DNA of 64,000 nt from Citrobacter amalonaticus. Lineage in GTDB: Bacteria > Pseudomonadota > Gammaproteobacteria > Enterobacterales > Enterobacteriaceae. The stretch is from contig NZ_PQMB01000002.1 in assembly GCF_002918555.1 (NCBI RefSeq), forward strand, positions 38,104-102,103, read 5' to 3'. Each line of letters begins with the position of its first letter. Position 1 is the stretch's first letter. Of the stretch, positions 30,140-40,157 are shown piece by piece. Made by a program: the position numbers and the translations under genes. The notes under the pieces are model-generated. The model was not told the DNA's origin. It ran no database searches and saw only the letters and a program-made list of their open reading frames with translations.

Positions 30140-31786
30140 TTATTTAACGCAGCGTGCGCACTGCGACGTCTGAATCTGCTGGAAGAAGTCGTTACCTTTA
30201 TCGTCAACGAGAATAAAGGCCGGGAAATCTTCCACTTCAATCTTCCAGATTGCCTCCATTCCCAGCTCGGGGTACTCCACACACTCAAGACTCTTGATAC
30301 TCCCCTGCGCCAGCACGGCTGCGGGTCCCCCAATGCTGCCCAGATAGAAGCCACCGTGTTTATGGCAGGCATCGGTCACCTGCTGGCTGCGGTTGCCTTT
30401 TGCCAGCATAATCATGCTTCCCCCCTCAGACTGAAGCTGATCGACGTACGAATCCATACGTCCGGCAGTCGTCGGCCCCAGCGATCCCGAGGCATATCCT
30501 TCCGGCGTTTTTGCCGGACCGGCGTAATAGATCGGGTGATCTTTCACATACTGTGGCAGCCCTTCACCGTTATCCATGCGCTCTTTGAGTCTGGCGTGCG
30601 CAATATCGCGTCCCACGATAATGGTGCCGTTCAGTGACAGACGTGTAGAGACCGGATACTGCGAGAGCTGTGCGAGGATCTCTTTCATCGGTCGGTTGAG
30701 ATCCACGCGCACCGCCTCACCCTCACCGGCTTTACGCAGTGCTTCCGGGATATATTTACCCGGATTATGTTCCAGCCGCTCGATCCAGATACCTTTTCGA
30801 TTAATCTTCGCTTTGATGTTGCGATCCGCAGAGCAGGAAACCCCCATCCCGACTGGACAGGACGCGCCATGCCGCGGCAGGCGGATCACCCGGATATCGT
30901 GAGCAAAATATTTGCCGCCGAACTGCGCGCCTAATCCCAGATTCTGCGCTTCAGTCAGCAGCTCTTTTTCCAGTTCTACGTCGCGGAAGGCCTGACCATG
31001 TTCGTTGCCCACGGTGGGCAGCTCATCATAATATTTCGCCGAAGCCAGCTTGACGGTTTTCAGCGTTGCTTCAGCCGACGTGCCGCCGATAACGAAGGCG
31101 ATATGGTACGGTGGGCAAGCCGCCGTCCCCAGGGTGCGCATCTTCTCCACCAGATAATTTTTCAGTTTGCCTGGCGTTAACAGCGCCTTAGTTTCCTGGT
31201 ACAGATAGGTTTTGTTGGCAGAGCCGCCCCCTTTTGCGATACACAGAAATTTGTATTCGTCGCCATCCACGGTATAGAGATCGATCTGCGCGGGCAGGTT
31301 GGTGCCGGTATTGACCTCCTGGTACATATCCAGCGCCGCGTTTTGCGAATAGCGCAGGTTATCTTCGATATAGGTGTCATAGACACCGCGGGCCAGCGCA
31401 GCCTCGTCGCCACCGCCGGTCCACACGCGCTGACCTTTCTTACCCACGATGATTGCCGTGCCGGTATCCTGACAGGTTGGCAGAATCCCCTTTGCGGCAA
31501 TGTCAGAGTTTCGCAGGAATTGCAGCGCCACGTACTTATCGTTTTCGCTGGCATCGGGGTCATGCAGGATATCGGCAACCTGCTGCTGATGCGCGGGGCG
31601 CAGCATAAAGGACGCGTCATGGAATGCCTGATGGGCGAGGAGCGTGAGCGCTTCCGGAGCGACTTTGAGGATCTCCTGCCCTTCAAACTCAGTGACACGG
31701 ACGTGCTCACTGGTCAGTAAATAGTATTCGGTATCATCCTTTTGGAGGGGAAAAGGATCCTGATAATAAAAGGGTTTATTTGACAT
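30140..31786 (-). CDS. fumA: Class I fumarate hydratase FumA (iron-sulfur)
   Basis: Main aerobic, [4Fe-4S]-dependent fumarase of the citric acid cycle, oxygen-radical sensitive. 548 residues, as in E. coli. The cluster cysteine region [10 protein letters not shown] is near residues 103-112, with further conserved cysteines in ACPPYH and SCPVGMG. N-terminal Fumerase domain, then the C-terminal beta domain from about 335. Terminator just after the stop; divergent from manA. Confidence 0.95.
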   Translation of the reverse strand: MSNKPFYYQDPFPLQKDDTEYYLLTSEHVRVTEFEGQEILKVAPEALTLLAHQAFHDASFMLRPAHQQQVADILHDPDASENDKYVALQFLRNSDIAAKGILPTCQDTGTAIIVGKKGQRVWTGGGDEAALARGVYDTYIEDNLRYSQNAALDMYQEVNTGTNLPAQIDLYTVDGDEYKFLCIAKGGGSANKTYLYQETKALLTPGKLKNYLVEKMRTLGTAACPPYHIAFVIGGTSAEATLKTVKLASAKYYDELPTVGNEHGQAFRDVELEKELLTEAQNLGLGAQFGGKYFAHDIRVIRLPRHGASCPVGMGVSCSADRNIKAKINRKGIWIERLEHNPGKYIPEALRKAGEGEAVRVDLNRPMKEILAQLSQYPVSTRLSLNGTIIVGRDIAHARLKERMDNGEGLPQYVKDHPIYYAGPAKTPEGYASGSLGPTTAGRMDSYVDQLQSEGGSMIMLAKGNRSQQVTDACHKHGGFYLGSIGGPAAVLAQGSIKSLECVEYPELGMEAIWKIEVEDFPAFILVDDKGNDFFQQIQTSQCARCVK

Positions 31787-31984
31787 TGTTCTCTCACTTA
31801 CTGCTCGGTCTGGTTATTTTCTGGGCCGATGTCCCGATGCCCTGTAAAAAGCGAGTTACACTATCCTACACAATTTTTTAACAAAAACTGAGACTAGTAC
31901 GACTTTTTGCACGCAGAGGTTACTTCCCGCGGGTTTCTTGCTTTAATACCCGGATAAATCTCCACATTGAAACAGGGCTTGATA

Positions 31985-33160
31985 ATGCAAAAACTCATCA
32001 ACTCAGTGCAAAACTACGCCTGGGGAAGTAAAACTGCGTTAACGGAACTCTATGGCATCGCAAATCCGCAGCAGTTACCAATGGCTGAGCTGTGGATGGG
32101 CGCGCATCCGAAAAGCAGTTCGCAGATAGCAGACGCCAACGGTCAGACCGTCTCGCTACGTGAGGTGATTGACCACGATAAACCCGCGCTGCTTGGCGAT
32201 GCTGTCGCCAGGCGTTTCGGCGAACTGCCGTTCCTGTTCAAAGTCCTGTGTGCCGCTCAGCCGCTCTCCATCCAGGTTCATCCGAATAAACGCAATTCGG
32301 AAATCGGTTTTGCCAAAGAGAATGCGGCAGGTATTCCGATGGACGCTGCGCAACGCAATTACAAAGATCCTAACCACAAGCCGGAACTGGTCTTTGCCCT
32401 GACCCCGTTCCTCGCCATGAACGCGTTTCGTGAGTTCTCAGAGATCGTCTCTTTGCTGCAACCCGTCTCCGGCGCACATACCGCAATCGCCCACTTCCTG
32501 CAGGACCCGAATGGCGAACGCCTCAGCCAGCTGTTTGCCAGCCTGCTGAATATGCAAGGGGAAGAGAAATCCCGCGCGCTGGCGGTACTGAAAGCCGCAC
32601 TGAACAGCCAGCAGGGTGAACCCTGGCAAACTATCCGCGTGATTTCCGAGTTTTACCCGGATGACAGCGGCCTCTTCTCTCCGCTGTTGCTGAACGTGGT
32701 GAAGCTGAATCCAGGCGAAGCGATGTTCCTGTTTGCTGAAACGCCCCATGCTTATCTTCAGGGTGTGGCGCTGGAGGTAATGGCAAATTCCGATAACGTT
32801 CTGCGTGCCGGATTGACGCCAAAATATATCGACATCCCGGAGCTGGTTGCCAACGTGAAGTTCGAAGCGAAGCCCGCAAATCAACTGCTGACCACGCCGG
32901 TGAAAAAGGGTGCGGAGCTGGACTTCCCTATCCCGGTCGACGATTTCGCGTTCTCTTTGCATGACCTCTCGAACGAGGAAACAACGGTTAGCCAGTCAAG
33001 CGCGGCAATTCTGTTCTGTGTTGAAGGTGAAGCCCGGTTGCGTAAAGGCGAACAGAAGCTGGTGCTTAAACCCGGTGAATCGGCGTTTATCAGCGCCGAT
33101 GAATCCCCAATCAGCGTCAGCGGCGTCGGACGTTTGGCCCGCGTTTACAACAAGCTTTAA
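31985..33160 (+). CDS. manA: Mannose-6-phosphate isomerase ManA (type I)
   Basis: Zinc enzyme converting mannose-6-phosphate and fructose-6-phosphate, linking mannose use to glycolysis and GDP-mannose synthesis. 391 residues. Cupin metal-binding stretch QPLSIQVHPNK near residues 94-104, and the PETPHAY-like loop as FAETPHAYLQG. ATG at 31985 chosen (MQKLINSVQNYAWG); six in-frame codons lie upstream. No clear terminator follows; an ERIC-like element lies in the gap to ydgA. Confidence 0.95.
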   Translation: MQKLINSVQNYAWGSKTALTELYGIANPQQLPMAELWMGAHPKSSSQIADANGQTVSLREVIDHDKPALLGDAVARRFGELPFLFKVLCAAQPLSIQVHPNKRNSEIGFAKENAAGIPMDAAQRNYKDPNHKPELVFALTPFLAMNAFREFSEIVSLLQPVSGAHTAIAHFLQDPNGERLSQLFASLLNMQGEEKSRALAVLKAALNSQQGEPWQTIRVISEFYPDDSGLFSPLLLNVVKLNPGEAMFLFAETPHAYLQGVALEVMANSDNVLRAGLTPKYIDIPELVANVKFEAKPANQLLTTPVKKGAELDFPIPVDDFAFSLHDLSNEETTVSQSSAAILFCVEGEARLRKGEQKLVLKPGESAFISADESPISVSGVGRLARVYNKL

Positions 33161-33196
33161 CAAGATACTGAATTTTATAACAACACTTGCTAAGCT

Positions 33197-33308
33197 TATA
33201 GACTCTCAATAATTCGAGTTGCGGGAAGGCGGCGACGCAGGGGCGAGGCCCAGGGATGGGCCGGGTAACAAAGCCAGCGCATCTGCAATTTGAAGTATGA
33301 CGAGTATA
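33197..33308. repeat. ERIC-like element with an atypical core (manA-ydgA gap)
   Basis: Outer arms match the enterobacterial ERIC/IRU element: TATAGACTCTCAATAATTCG with AGTTGC on the left, and TTTGAAGTATGACGAGTATA on the right, forming terminal inverted repeats. The centre lacks the usual ERIC core palindrome (GTGAATCCCC...GGGGTGAG). It has a shorter GC-rich segment instead (AGGCCCAGGGATGGGCC). About 112 bases against 127 for typical ERIC. Non-autonomous; ydgA starts 60 bases later. Confidence 0.7.
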
Positions 33309-33368
33309 GAAGGCTTATGACTTTGCCTGGCGGTTGCTCCGCCTGGTTTCATTTTATGGACAAACAAC

Positions 33369-34877
33369 ATGAAAAAATCGCTGGTAGCTGCGAGTGTGGT
33401 AATTGCGCTCGGTATCGTCTGGACAGGCGGCGCCTGGTACACAGGTAAGAAACTGGAAACCCATCTTGCTGAGATGGTAAAGCAGGCAAACGAACAGATT
33501 AAGCTCACCGCCCCTGAAGCTAACGTGGAGCTGAGCTATCAGGACTATCAGCGTGGCGTCTTCAGCAGCCAGTTGCAGTTAGTGCTCAAGCCCATCGCCG
33601 GGAAAGAAAATCCGTGGCTGAAAGCGGGTCAGAGCGTGGTCTTCAACGAATCGGTCGATCATGGCCCCTTCCCATTCGCCCAGTTGAAATCGTTTAACCT
33701 TGTGCCGTCGATGGCCTCGGTGAAAACCACACTGGCCAATAATGAAGTGAGCAAGCCGCTGTTTGATCTGGCCAAAGGCGAAACGCCTTTTGAAATCAAC
33801 TCACGCATTGGTTACAGCGGCGACAGCCGTTCTGCCATCTCTTTAAAACCGCTGAATTACGAAAAAGAGGCGGAAAAAGTCGCCTTTAGCGGCGGTGAAT
33901 TTATCCTCAATGCCGATAAGGATGGAAAGAGCATCTCACTTTCCGGTGAAGCACAAAGTGGTCTGATTGATGCCGTTAACGAATATAATCAAAAGGTTCA
34001 GATCACCTTTAATAACCTCAAAACCGATGGTTCCAGCACGCTGGCAAGCTTTGGTGAACGCGTCGGCGATCAAAAGCTGTCGCTGGAAAAACTAACGATT
34101 TCCGTCGAAGGCAAAGAGCTGGCGTTGCTGGAAGGCATGGAAATTACCGGAAAATCCGATCTCGTCAATGACGGTAAAACCATCAACAGCCAACTGGACT
34201 ACACCCTGAACAGCCTGAAGGTGCAAAACCAGGATCTGGGTAGCGGTAAACTGACGCTGAAAGTTGGCCAGATTGACGGGGCAGCCTTCCATCAGTTCAG
34301 CCAGCAGTACAATGCGCAAACCCGGGCGCTGATGACACAACCGGATATAACGGAGAACCCGGAGCTCTATCAACAGAAAGTGACTGAGGCATTCTTCGGT
34401 GCGCTGCCGCTACTGCTGAAAGGCGAGCCGGTGATTACCCTCGCGCCGCTGAGCTGGAAAAATGCCAAAGGCGAAACGGCGCTTAATGTATCGCTGTTTC
34501 TGAAAGATCCGGCAACGAATAAAGAGGAGCCGCAAACGCTGGCGCAGGAAGTTGATCGTTCGGTGAAATCACTGGACGGGAAGCTGACTATCCCGGTGGA
34601 TATGGCGGTCGAATTCATGACCCAGATTGCGAAACTGGAAGGCTACCAGCAGGATGAAGCGGCCAAACTGGCCAATCAGCAGGTGAAAGGTCTGGCGGCG
34701 ATGGGACAGATGTTCCGCATCACCACCCTGGAAGACAACACGATTGCGACAAGTTTGCAGTACGCCAACGGTCAGGTGACGTTGAATGGTCAGCAAATGC
34801 CTCTGGATGAATTTGTCGGCATGTTTGGTATGCCGTCACTCCCGATGCCGGATGCGCCAGTAATGCCGCAGCCGTAA
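33369..34877 (+). CDS. ydgA: YdgA family protein (DUF945)
   Basis: Protein of unknown function, 502 residues, with an N-terminal signal anchor (residues 5-24, hydrophobic AASVVIALGIVWTGGAW). A large mainly beta-rich periplasmic part belongs to DUF945. The tail is rich in Pro and Met (MPDAPVMPQP). E. coli YdgA is 502 residues and reported as an inner-membrane-associated protein. Single gene; shares a bidirectional terminator with malI. Confidence 0.9.
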   Translation: MKKSLVAASVVIALGIVWTGGAWYTGKKLETHLAEMVKQANEQIKLTAPEANVELSYQDYQRGVFSSQLQLVLKPIAGKENPWLKAGQSVVFNESVDHGPFPFAQLKSFNLVPSMASVKTTLANNEVSKPLFDLAKGETPFEINSRIGYSGDSRSAISLKPLNYEKEAEKVAFSGGEFILNADKDGKSISLSGEAQSGLIDAVNEYNQKVQITFNNLKTDGSSTLASFGERVGDQKLSLEKLTISVEGKELALLEGMEITGKSDLVNDGKTINSQLDYTLNSLKVQNQDLGSGKLTLKVGQIDGAAFHQFSQQYNAQTRALMTQPDITENPELYQQKVTEAFFGALPLLLKGEPVITLAPLSWKNAKGETALNVSLFLKDPATNKEEPQTLAQEVDRSVKSLDGKLTIPVDMAVEFMTQIAKLEGYQQDEAAKLANQQVKGLAAMGQMFRITTLEDNTIATSLQYANGQVTLNGQQMPLDEFVGMFGMPSLPMPDAPVMPQP

Positions 34878-34882
34878 TCACC

Positions 34883-34911
34883 ATAACCCCCTCGCTGAGG
34901 GGGTTATTTTT
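34883..34911. terminator. Bidirectional terminator between ydgA and malI
   Basis: 11-bp stem ATAACCCCCTC / GAGGGGGTTAT with a three-base loop, then TTTTT on the plus strand. The malI stop codon lies inside the stem. Confidence 0.9.
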
Positions 34912-35932
34912 GCACCACCAGTCGGGCCGAAATAGCCTGACTACGCAAATGACTCTCATCGTGCCCTATCCGCTGTAGCATCCGTTCCGCCAGGGTATAG
35001 CCGATTTCGCGCGCCGGCGTGCTGGCCCAGATAATGGGCAGGTCGTCGAGCGCGGATTCCGCCACATCGGCAAAAGCGGCCAACGAAATCTGTTGTTCAA
35101 AGTAGCGATCGACACCCGTTTCTCCACTCTGACGCCCCGCTCTCAGCAAGCCAAACCAGGCCCCCATCGCAATGGTTTCGTTGTAACACACCACCGCGCT
35201 GATGGTTGGATTATGGCGCAGCAAAGCGGTGATCGCTTCTGCTGCCAGCTTCTGGCTGGAAGCACACTCGATCACCCAATCACTATGAAAAGGTAAACCA
35301 AATTTGAGTAATGTCGCGCAGTAGCCGCCCACACGTTCAGCGCGGGTCAGGGACGAACTCTGTCCACCCAGCCAGGCAATCCGTTGATGCCCGTGACGAA
35401 TAAGATGTTCCGTCAATAATTGCGCTGCCTGCATGTTGTCAGGCCGAACGGTGTCAACCTCATCAAGATAACTGGCGCGCGAAGCGAACACCACGGGGAT
35501 CCCTTGGTCCTCCGCCAGTAAACGCAATGCGTCACTGCTTCCGGCCGCTCCCGCAATCACTACGCCATCCACGCCCTGGTTGAGCAACATCGAAAACCGC
35601 TGCGTCAGCTGTTCACCATCCTGTCCGCCATGCAGCAAAAAGACCATTCTGCCCTGCGTTTCCAGCGCCTCCGTCAACCCGGCAGTCAGTTCGGCATAAA
35701 ACGGCGAAGATAAATCGCGCACGATAAGCCCAATCACCCTGCTCTGCCCACCGCGCAGCGCTGACGCCTGGCGATTACGCACAAAGCCCAGCTGCTCTAT
35801 TGCCGCATTGACCCGTTCTCCGGTTGCCGTTGAGATCCGGCCTTTGCCGCTCAGTACCAGTGACACCGTACTGACAGACACACCCGCAGCCAACGCAACG
35901 TCATGGATCGTTATTTTTTTGGCTGTAGCCAT
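34904..35932 (-). CDS. malI: LacI-family repressor MalI
   Basis: Repressor of malXY and of its own gene. N-terminal LacI helix-turn-helix (TIHDVALAAGVSVSTVSLVL, residues 8-27), hinge, then a periplasmic-binding-protein-like effector domain. 342 residues, as E. coli. The start is MATAKKITIHD at 35932. An in-frame ATG 16 codons upstream would overlap the operator and is rejected. Two palindromic operators lie in the malI-malX gap. The natural inducer is unknown. Confidence 0.95.
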   Translation of the reverse strand: MATAKKITIHDVALAAGVSVSTVSLVLSGKGRISTATGERVNAAIEQLGFVRNRQASALRGGQSRVIGLIVRDLSSPFYAELTAGLTEALETQGRMVFLLHGGQDGEQLTQRFSMLLNQGVDGVVIAGAAGSSDALRLLAEDQGIPVVFASRASYLDEVDTVRPDNMQAAQLLTEHLIRHGHQRIAWLGGQSSSLTRAERVGGYCATLLKFGLPFHSDWVIECASSQKLAAEAITALLRHNPTISAVVCYNETIAMGAWFGLLRAGRQSGETGVDRYFEQQISLAAFADVAESALDDLPIIWASTPAREIGYTLAERMLQRIGHDESHLRSQAISARLVVQK

Positions 35933-35962
35933 GGAAACAAAAAACTCCCTGATAACGTGACG

Positions 35963-35978
35963 GATAAAACGTTTTATC
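35963..35978. promoter_or_regulatory. MalI operator 1
   Basis: Perfect 16-bp palindrome GATAAAACGTTTTATC, the known MalI recognition sequence, 30 bases upstream of malI. Confidence 0.9.
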
Positions 35979-36041
35979 AATCACTTATATTTATACGCCG
36001 AATTATCGTTCCATAATGTGATCCGCACCGCACTAAAATGA

Positions 36042-36057
36042 GGTAAAACGTTTTATC
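36042..36057. promoter_or_regulatory. MalI operator 2
   Basis: GGTAAAACGTTTTATC, one base pair off a perfect palindrome, about 50 bases before malX. TGTGATCCGC around 36017-36026 could be a half CRP site between the two operators. Confidence 0.85.
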
Positions 36058-36107
36058 TTCTCTCTCAAATTACTGATTACGGATTTCTCTTCATAAGGAG
36101 TCGTTAG

Positions 36108-37700
36108 ATGACGGCGAAAACAACACAAAAAATCACGCTGTGGGAATTCTTCCAGCAGTTAGGTAAAACCTTCATGCTGCCCGTGGCACTGCTTTCGTTT
36201 TGCGGGATCATGCTGGGAATTGGTAGCTCCCTGAGTAGCCACGACGTTCTCACCCTCCTTCCGGCGCTGGGTAACCCCGTGCTGCAGGCCATTTTTACCT
36301 GGATGAGCAAAGTCGGCTCCTTCGCTTTTAGCTTCCTGCCTGTCATGTTCTGTATCGCCATTCCTCTTGGACTGGCGCGCGAAAACAAAGGCGTCGCCGC
36401 TTTCGCAGGCTTTGTCGGCTATGCGGTAATGAACCTGGCCGTTAACTTCTGGTTAACGGCGAAAGGTATTCTTCCCACCACCGACGCAGCCATTCTGAAA
36501 GCCAATAACGTGCAAAGCGTTCTGGGGATCCAGTCCATTGACACCGGGATCCTCGGCGCAGTTATTGCCGGTATTATTGTCTGGATGCTGCACGAGCGTT
36601 TCCACAATATCCGTCTGCCGGATGCGCTGGCCTTCTTTGGCGGTACCCGTTTTGTACCTATTGTCTCCTCCGTGGTGATGGGTCTGGTTGGTCTGGTTAT
36701 TCCGCTGGTATGGCCGGTATTTGCCATGGGGATCAGTGGTCTGGGTCATATGATCAATAGCGCAGGTGATTTCGGTCCGATGCTGTTCGGTACCGGCGAA
36801 CGTCTGCTGCTGCCGTTTGGTTTGCACCATATTCTGGTTGCGCTGATCCGCTTTACTGATGCCGGTGGTACCCAGGAAGTCTGTGGGCATACGGTAAGCG
36901 GCGCCTTAACCATTTTCCAGGCGCAGCTGAGCTGCCCGACCACCCAGGGCTTCTCTGAAACCGCTACCCGCTTCCTCTCTCAGGGGAAAATGCCTGCCTT
37001 CCTCGGCGGCTTACCCGGTGCGGCGTTAGCGATGTACCACTGTGCCCGTCCGGAGAATCGTCACAAGATTAAGGGCCTGCTGATTTCTGGTCTGATCGCC
37101 TGCGTCGTCGGCGGCACCACGGAACCGCTGGAGTTCCTGTTCCTGTTCGTCGCCCCGGTTCTGTATGTTATCCATGCTCTGCTGACCGGTCTGGGCTTCA
37201 CCGCAATGTCTGTTCTTGGCGTCACCATCGGAAACACCGACGGTAACATCATCGATTTTGTGGTCTTCGGCATCCTGCACGGTCTGTCCACGAAGTGGTA
37301 TCTGGTACCCGTCGTTGCGGCTATCTGGTTCGCGGTCTACTACGTTATCTTCCGCTTCGCTATCACCCGCTTTAATCTGAAAACCCCGGGGCGCGATGTC
37401 GAAGTTGCCAGCTCCATCGAAAAAGCGGTTGCCGGTACTCCGGGTAAATCGGGTTACAACGTTCCGGCAATCCTGGCCGCACTGGGTGGCGCTGATAACA
37501 TCGTCAGTCTGGATAACTGCATCACGCGTCTGCGTCTGTCAGTTAAAGATATGTCACTTGTTAATGTGCAGGCGCTGAAGGACAATCGCGCGATTGGCGT
37601 TGTACAACTGAATCAGCATAACCTGCAGGTGGTTATTGGTCCGCAAGTGCAGTCCGTGAAGGATGAAATGGCAGGTCTGATGAACACCGTTGAGGCATAA
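36108..37700 (+). CDS. malX: PTS system EIICB component MalX (maltose/glucose-type)
   Basis: Membrane permease and EIIB domain of the phosphotransferase system that can carry glucose and maltose when derepressed. EIIC domain: residues ~1-420 with about ten spans and the conserved GTTEPLEF. EIIB follows at ~450-530, with the phospho-accepting cysteine in DNCITRLRL (near residue 466). 530 residues, as E. coli. AAGGAG ribosome-binding site. Forms an operon with malY, ten bases downstream. Confidence 0.95.
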   Translation: MTAKTTQKITLWEFFQQLGKTFMLPVALLSFCGIMLGIGSSLSSHDVLTLLPALGNPVLQAIFTWMSKVGSFAFSFLPVMFCIAIPLGLARENKGVAAFAGFVGYAVMNLAVNFWLTAKGILPTTDAAILKANNVQSVLGIQSIDTGILGAVIAGIIVWMLHERFHNIRLPDALAFFGGTRFVPIVSSVVMGLVGLVIPLVWPVFAMGISGLGHMINSAGDFGPMLFGTGERLLLPFGLHHILVALIRFTDAGGTQEVCGHTVSGALTIFQAQLSCPTTQGFSETATRFLSQGKMPAFLGGLPGAALAMYHCARPENRHKIKGLLISGLIACVVGGTTEPLEFLFLFVAPVLYVIHALLTGLGFTAMSVLGVTIGNTDGNIIDFVVFGILHGLSTKWYLVPVVAAIWFAVYYVIFRFAITRFNLKTPGRDVEVASSIEKAVAGTPGKSGYNVPAILAALGGADNIVSLDNCITRLRLSVKDMSLVNVQALKDNRAIGVVQLNQHNLQVVIGPQVQSVKDEMAGLMNTVEA

Positions 37701-37710
37701 GGACAAGAGT

Positions 37711-38883
37711 ATGTTCGATTTTTCAAAGGTTGTGGACAGACACGGTACGTGGTGTACCCAGTGGGATTATGTCGCTGACCGCTTTGGTACGGCAGACCTG
37801 CTGCCGTTCACCATTTCAGATATGGATTTTGCCACTGCCCCATGCATTCTTGAGGCGCTGAATCAGCGCCTGAATCACGGTGTGCTGGGCTACAGCCGCT
37901 GGAAGAACGATGAATTCCTGGGTGCTGTCGCCCACTGGTTTGCCTCCCGCCATAACACCATGATTGACGCAGAGTCGCTGGTATACGGCCCTTCCGTGAT
38001 CTATATGGTTTCAGAACTTATTCGCCAGTGGTCCTCGGTTGGCGATGGTGTGGTGGTGCATACTCCGGCATACGATGCGTTTTATAAAGCTATTGAGGGT
38101 AACCAGCGCACCGTTCGGCCCGTTGCCCTGGACAAACGGGCTGACGGCTGGCACTGCGATATGGCGAAACTGGAAGCCGAACTGGCCCGTGCGGACAGTA
38201 AGATTCTGCTGCTGTGCAGCCCGCAAAACCCAACCGGTAAGGTCTGGACTCGCCAGGAGCTGGAGACGATGGCCGCGCTTTGCGAGCGTCACGGCGTGCG
38301 GGTTATTTCCGATGAAATTCACATGGATATGGTGTGGGGTGATCTACCGCATATTCCCTGGAGCAACGTCGCGCGCGGTCACTGGGCGTTGCTCACCTCC
38401 GGTTCAAAGAGCTTCAACATTCCTGCGCTGACCGGTGCGTATGGCTTGATTGAAGATGAAGCCAGCCGGAATAGCTATCTGGGGGCGCTGAAAGGACGCG
38501 ACGGATTATCCTCTCCCGCCGTGCTCGCGCTGACCGCCCATATCGCGGCCTACGAGCAAGGCGCGCCGTGGCTGGACGCATTGCGCGATTACCTCCGGGA
38601 AAATATGCGTTATACCGCGGATGCCCTTAACAGCGCGTTCCCGGAACTGAACTGGCAGGTTCCACAATCCACATATCTTGCCTGGCTTGATCTGCGGACG
38701 CTGAATATTGACGACAACGCGTTGCAGGAGACGCTGATCCAGCAGGAGAAAGTCGCCATTATGCCGGGGTATACCTACGGAGAGGAAGGCCGTGGTTTCG
38801 TACGGCTCAACGCCGGTTGCCCGCGTGCCAAGCTTGAAAAAGGCGTTAACGGGCTCATTAACGCCATCCGTTCGATACGTTAA
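37711..38883 (+). CDS. malY: PLP-dependent beta-cystathionase MalY
   Basis: Fold type I aminotransferase-like C-S lyase that splits cystathionine. In E. coli it also binds and inhibits MalT, lowering maltose regulon expression. Pyridoxal-binding lysine in TSGSKSFNIP (near residue 233). 390 residues, as E. coli. The start is MFDFSKVVDR at 37711 with AAGGACAAG upstream; a seven-codon extension is rejected. Confidence 0.95.
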   Translation: MFDFSKVVDRHGTWCTQWDYVADRFGTADLLPFTISDMDFATAPCILEALNQRLNHGVLGYSRWKNDEFLGAVAHWFASRHNTMIDAESLVYGPSVIYMVSELIRQWSSVGDGVVVHTPAYDAFYKAIEGNQRTVRPVALDKRADGWHCDMAKLEAELARADSKILLLCSPQNPTGKVWTRQELETMAALCERHGVRVISDEIHMDMVWGDLPHIPWSNVARGHWALLTSGSKSFNIPALTGAYGLIEDEASRNSYLGALKGRDGLSSPAVLALTAHIAAYEQGAPWLDALRDYLRENMRYTADALNSAFPELNWQVPQSTYLAWLDLRTLNIDDNALQETLIQQEKVAIMPGYTYGEEGRGFVRLNAGCPRAKLEKGVNGLINAIRSIR

Positions 38884-38889
38884 TACAGG

Positions 38890-38917
38890 TTGCGCAATGA
38901 TTAATTTCATTGCGCAA
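38890..38917. terminator. Inverted repeat after malXY
   Basis: Perfect 11-bp stem TTGCGCAATGA / TCATTGCGCAA with a 6-base loop, 7 bases after the malY stop. No strong T tract, though AT-rich DNA follows. Likely a terminator; a regulatory site for add cannot be excluded, since a TATAAT -10 for add is at 38944-38949. Confidence 0.6.
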
Positions 38918-38984
38918 CATAGCTTTTATCCCTGTTTTGTTTTTATAATGGTGCGCACTTTTATATTAAAAAAAGAGTGCGACC

Positions 38985-39986
38985 ATGATTGATATCTCCC
39001 TTCCGTTAACTGACATTCACCGCCATCTTGATGGCAATATTCGAGCCCAGACAATTCTGGATCTTGGCCGCCAGTTCAATTTACCCCTCCCCGCGCAGAC
39101 TCTTGAAACGCTCATCCCCCATGTTCAGGTTACGGCCACTGAACCCGATCTGGTGAGTTTTCTCTCCAAGCTGGACTGGGGAGTCAAAGTGTTAGCCTCA
39201 CTGGATGCCTGCCGTCGCGTGGCATATGAGAATATTGAAGATGCGGCGCGCAATGGCCTGCATTATGTCGAACTGCGCTTTTCGCCAGGCTATATGGCCA
39301 TGACCCACCAGTTGCCGATCGCGGGCGTCGTGGAGGCCGTGATTACTGGCGTGCGTGAAGGCTGTCAGGCTTTTGGCGTCGAAGCGCGCTTAATCGGGAT
39401 TATGAGCCGCACCTTCGGCGAAGCCGCCTGCCTGCAGGAACTGGACGCATTGCTGGCACACCGTGACCAGATTACCGCTCTCGATCTCGCCGGCGACGAA
39501 CTGGGCTTTCCTGGTAGCCTGTTCCTTTCTCACTTCAACCGCGCGCGCGATGCGGGCTGGCATATTACCGTTCATGCGGGCGAAGCCGCCGGACCGGAAA
39601 GCATCTGGCAGGCTATCCGCGAGCTGGGTGCTGAGCGTATTGGACACGGCGTGAAAGCGGTAGAAGATCGGGCGCTGATGGACTTCCTGGCGGAACAGCG
39701 TATCGGAATTGAATCCTGCCTGACGTCAAATATTCAGACCAGTACCGTACCTTCACTGGATGTGCATCCTCTGAAAATCTTCCTTGAGCATGGCGTTCTT
39801 GCCAGCCTGAATACCGACGATCCGGCGGTCCAGGGCGTAGATATCATTCATGAGTATAATATTGCGGCACCGGCGGCAGGATTAACCCGCCAACAGATTC
39901 GCCAGGCGCAGATCAACGGACTGGAAATCGCCTTCCTGAGCGATCGCGAAAAACGGGCGCTACGTGAGAAAGTTGCCGCGGCGTAA
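38985..39986 (+). CDS. add: Adenosine deaminase Add
   Basis: Zinc enzyme converting adenosine and deoxyadenosine to inosine and deoxyinosine in purine salvage. 333 residues. Metal ligands and catalytic residues in DIHRHLDGN (10-18), TVHAGEA (near 195-201) and NTDDPAV (near 278-284). AAAGAGTGCG before the ATG is a modest ribosome-binding site. Own promoter with TATAAT at 38944. Followed by a GC-rich palindrome. Confidence 0.96.
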   Translation: MIDISLPLTDIHRHLDGNIRAQTILDLGRQFNLPLPAQTLETLIPHVQVTATEPDLVSFLSKLDWGVKVLASLDACRRVAYENIEDAARNGLHYVELRFSPGYMAMTHQLPIAGVVEAVITGVREGCQAFGVEARLIGIMSRTFGEAACLQELDALLAHRDQITALDLAGDELGFPGSLFLSHFNRARDAGWHITVHAGEAAGPESIWQAIRELGAERIGHGVKAVEDRALMDFLAEQRIGIESCLTSNIQTSTVPSLDVHPLKIFLEHGVLASLNTDDPAVQGVDIIHEYNIAAPAAGLTRQQIRQAQINGLEIAFLSDREKRALREKVAAA

Positions 39987-39993
39987 TGCAATG

Positions 39994-40012
39994 AGCCGCT
40001 CCCGGGAGCGGC
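39994..40012 (+). terminator. Palindrome after add
   Basis: GCCGCTC-CCGG-GAGCGGC stands 7 bases after the add stop. The T tract is absent, so this is probably a stability or Rho-assisted element. Confidence 0.45.
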
Positions 40013-40043
40013 CCAGATGACTGACAGGCATCGCGCCTGTTTT

Positions 40044-40075
40044 GCCGGATGACGTCGCTTGCGGCTTATCCGGCC
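40044..40075. repeat. REP element between add and ydgJ
   Basis: Classical REP form: GCCGGATGACGTCGCTTGCG followed by GCTTATCCGGCC, in the gap between the convergent genes. Confidence 0.85.
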
Positions 40076-40157
40076 AGGGAAATCACTGTTTTCAGCATAT
40101 AATGCAATTCACCGTGTCCCTGAAAAGCCTGCGCCATCGGGCATTTCAGTTTTTAGC

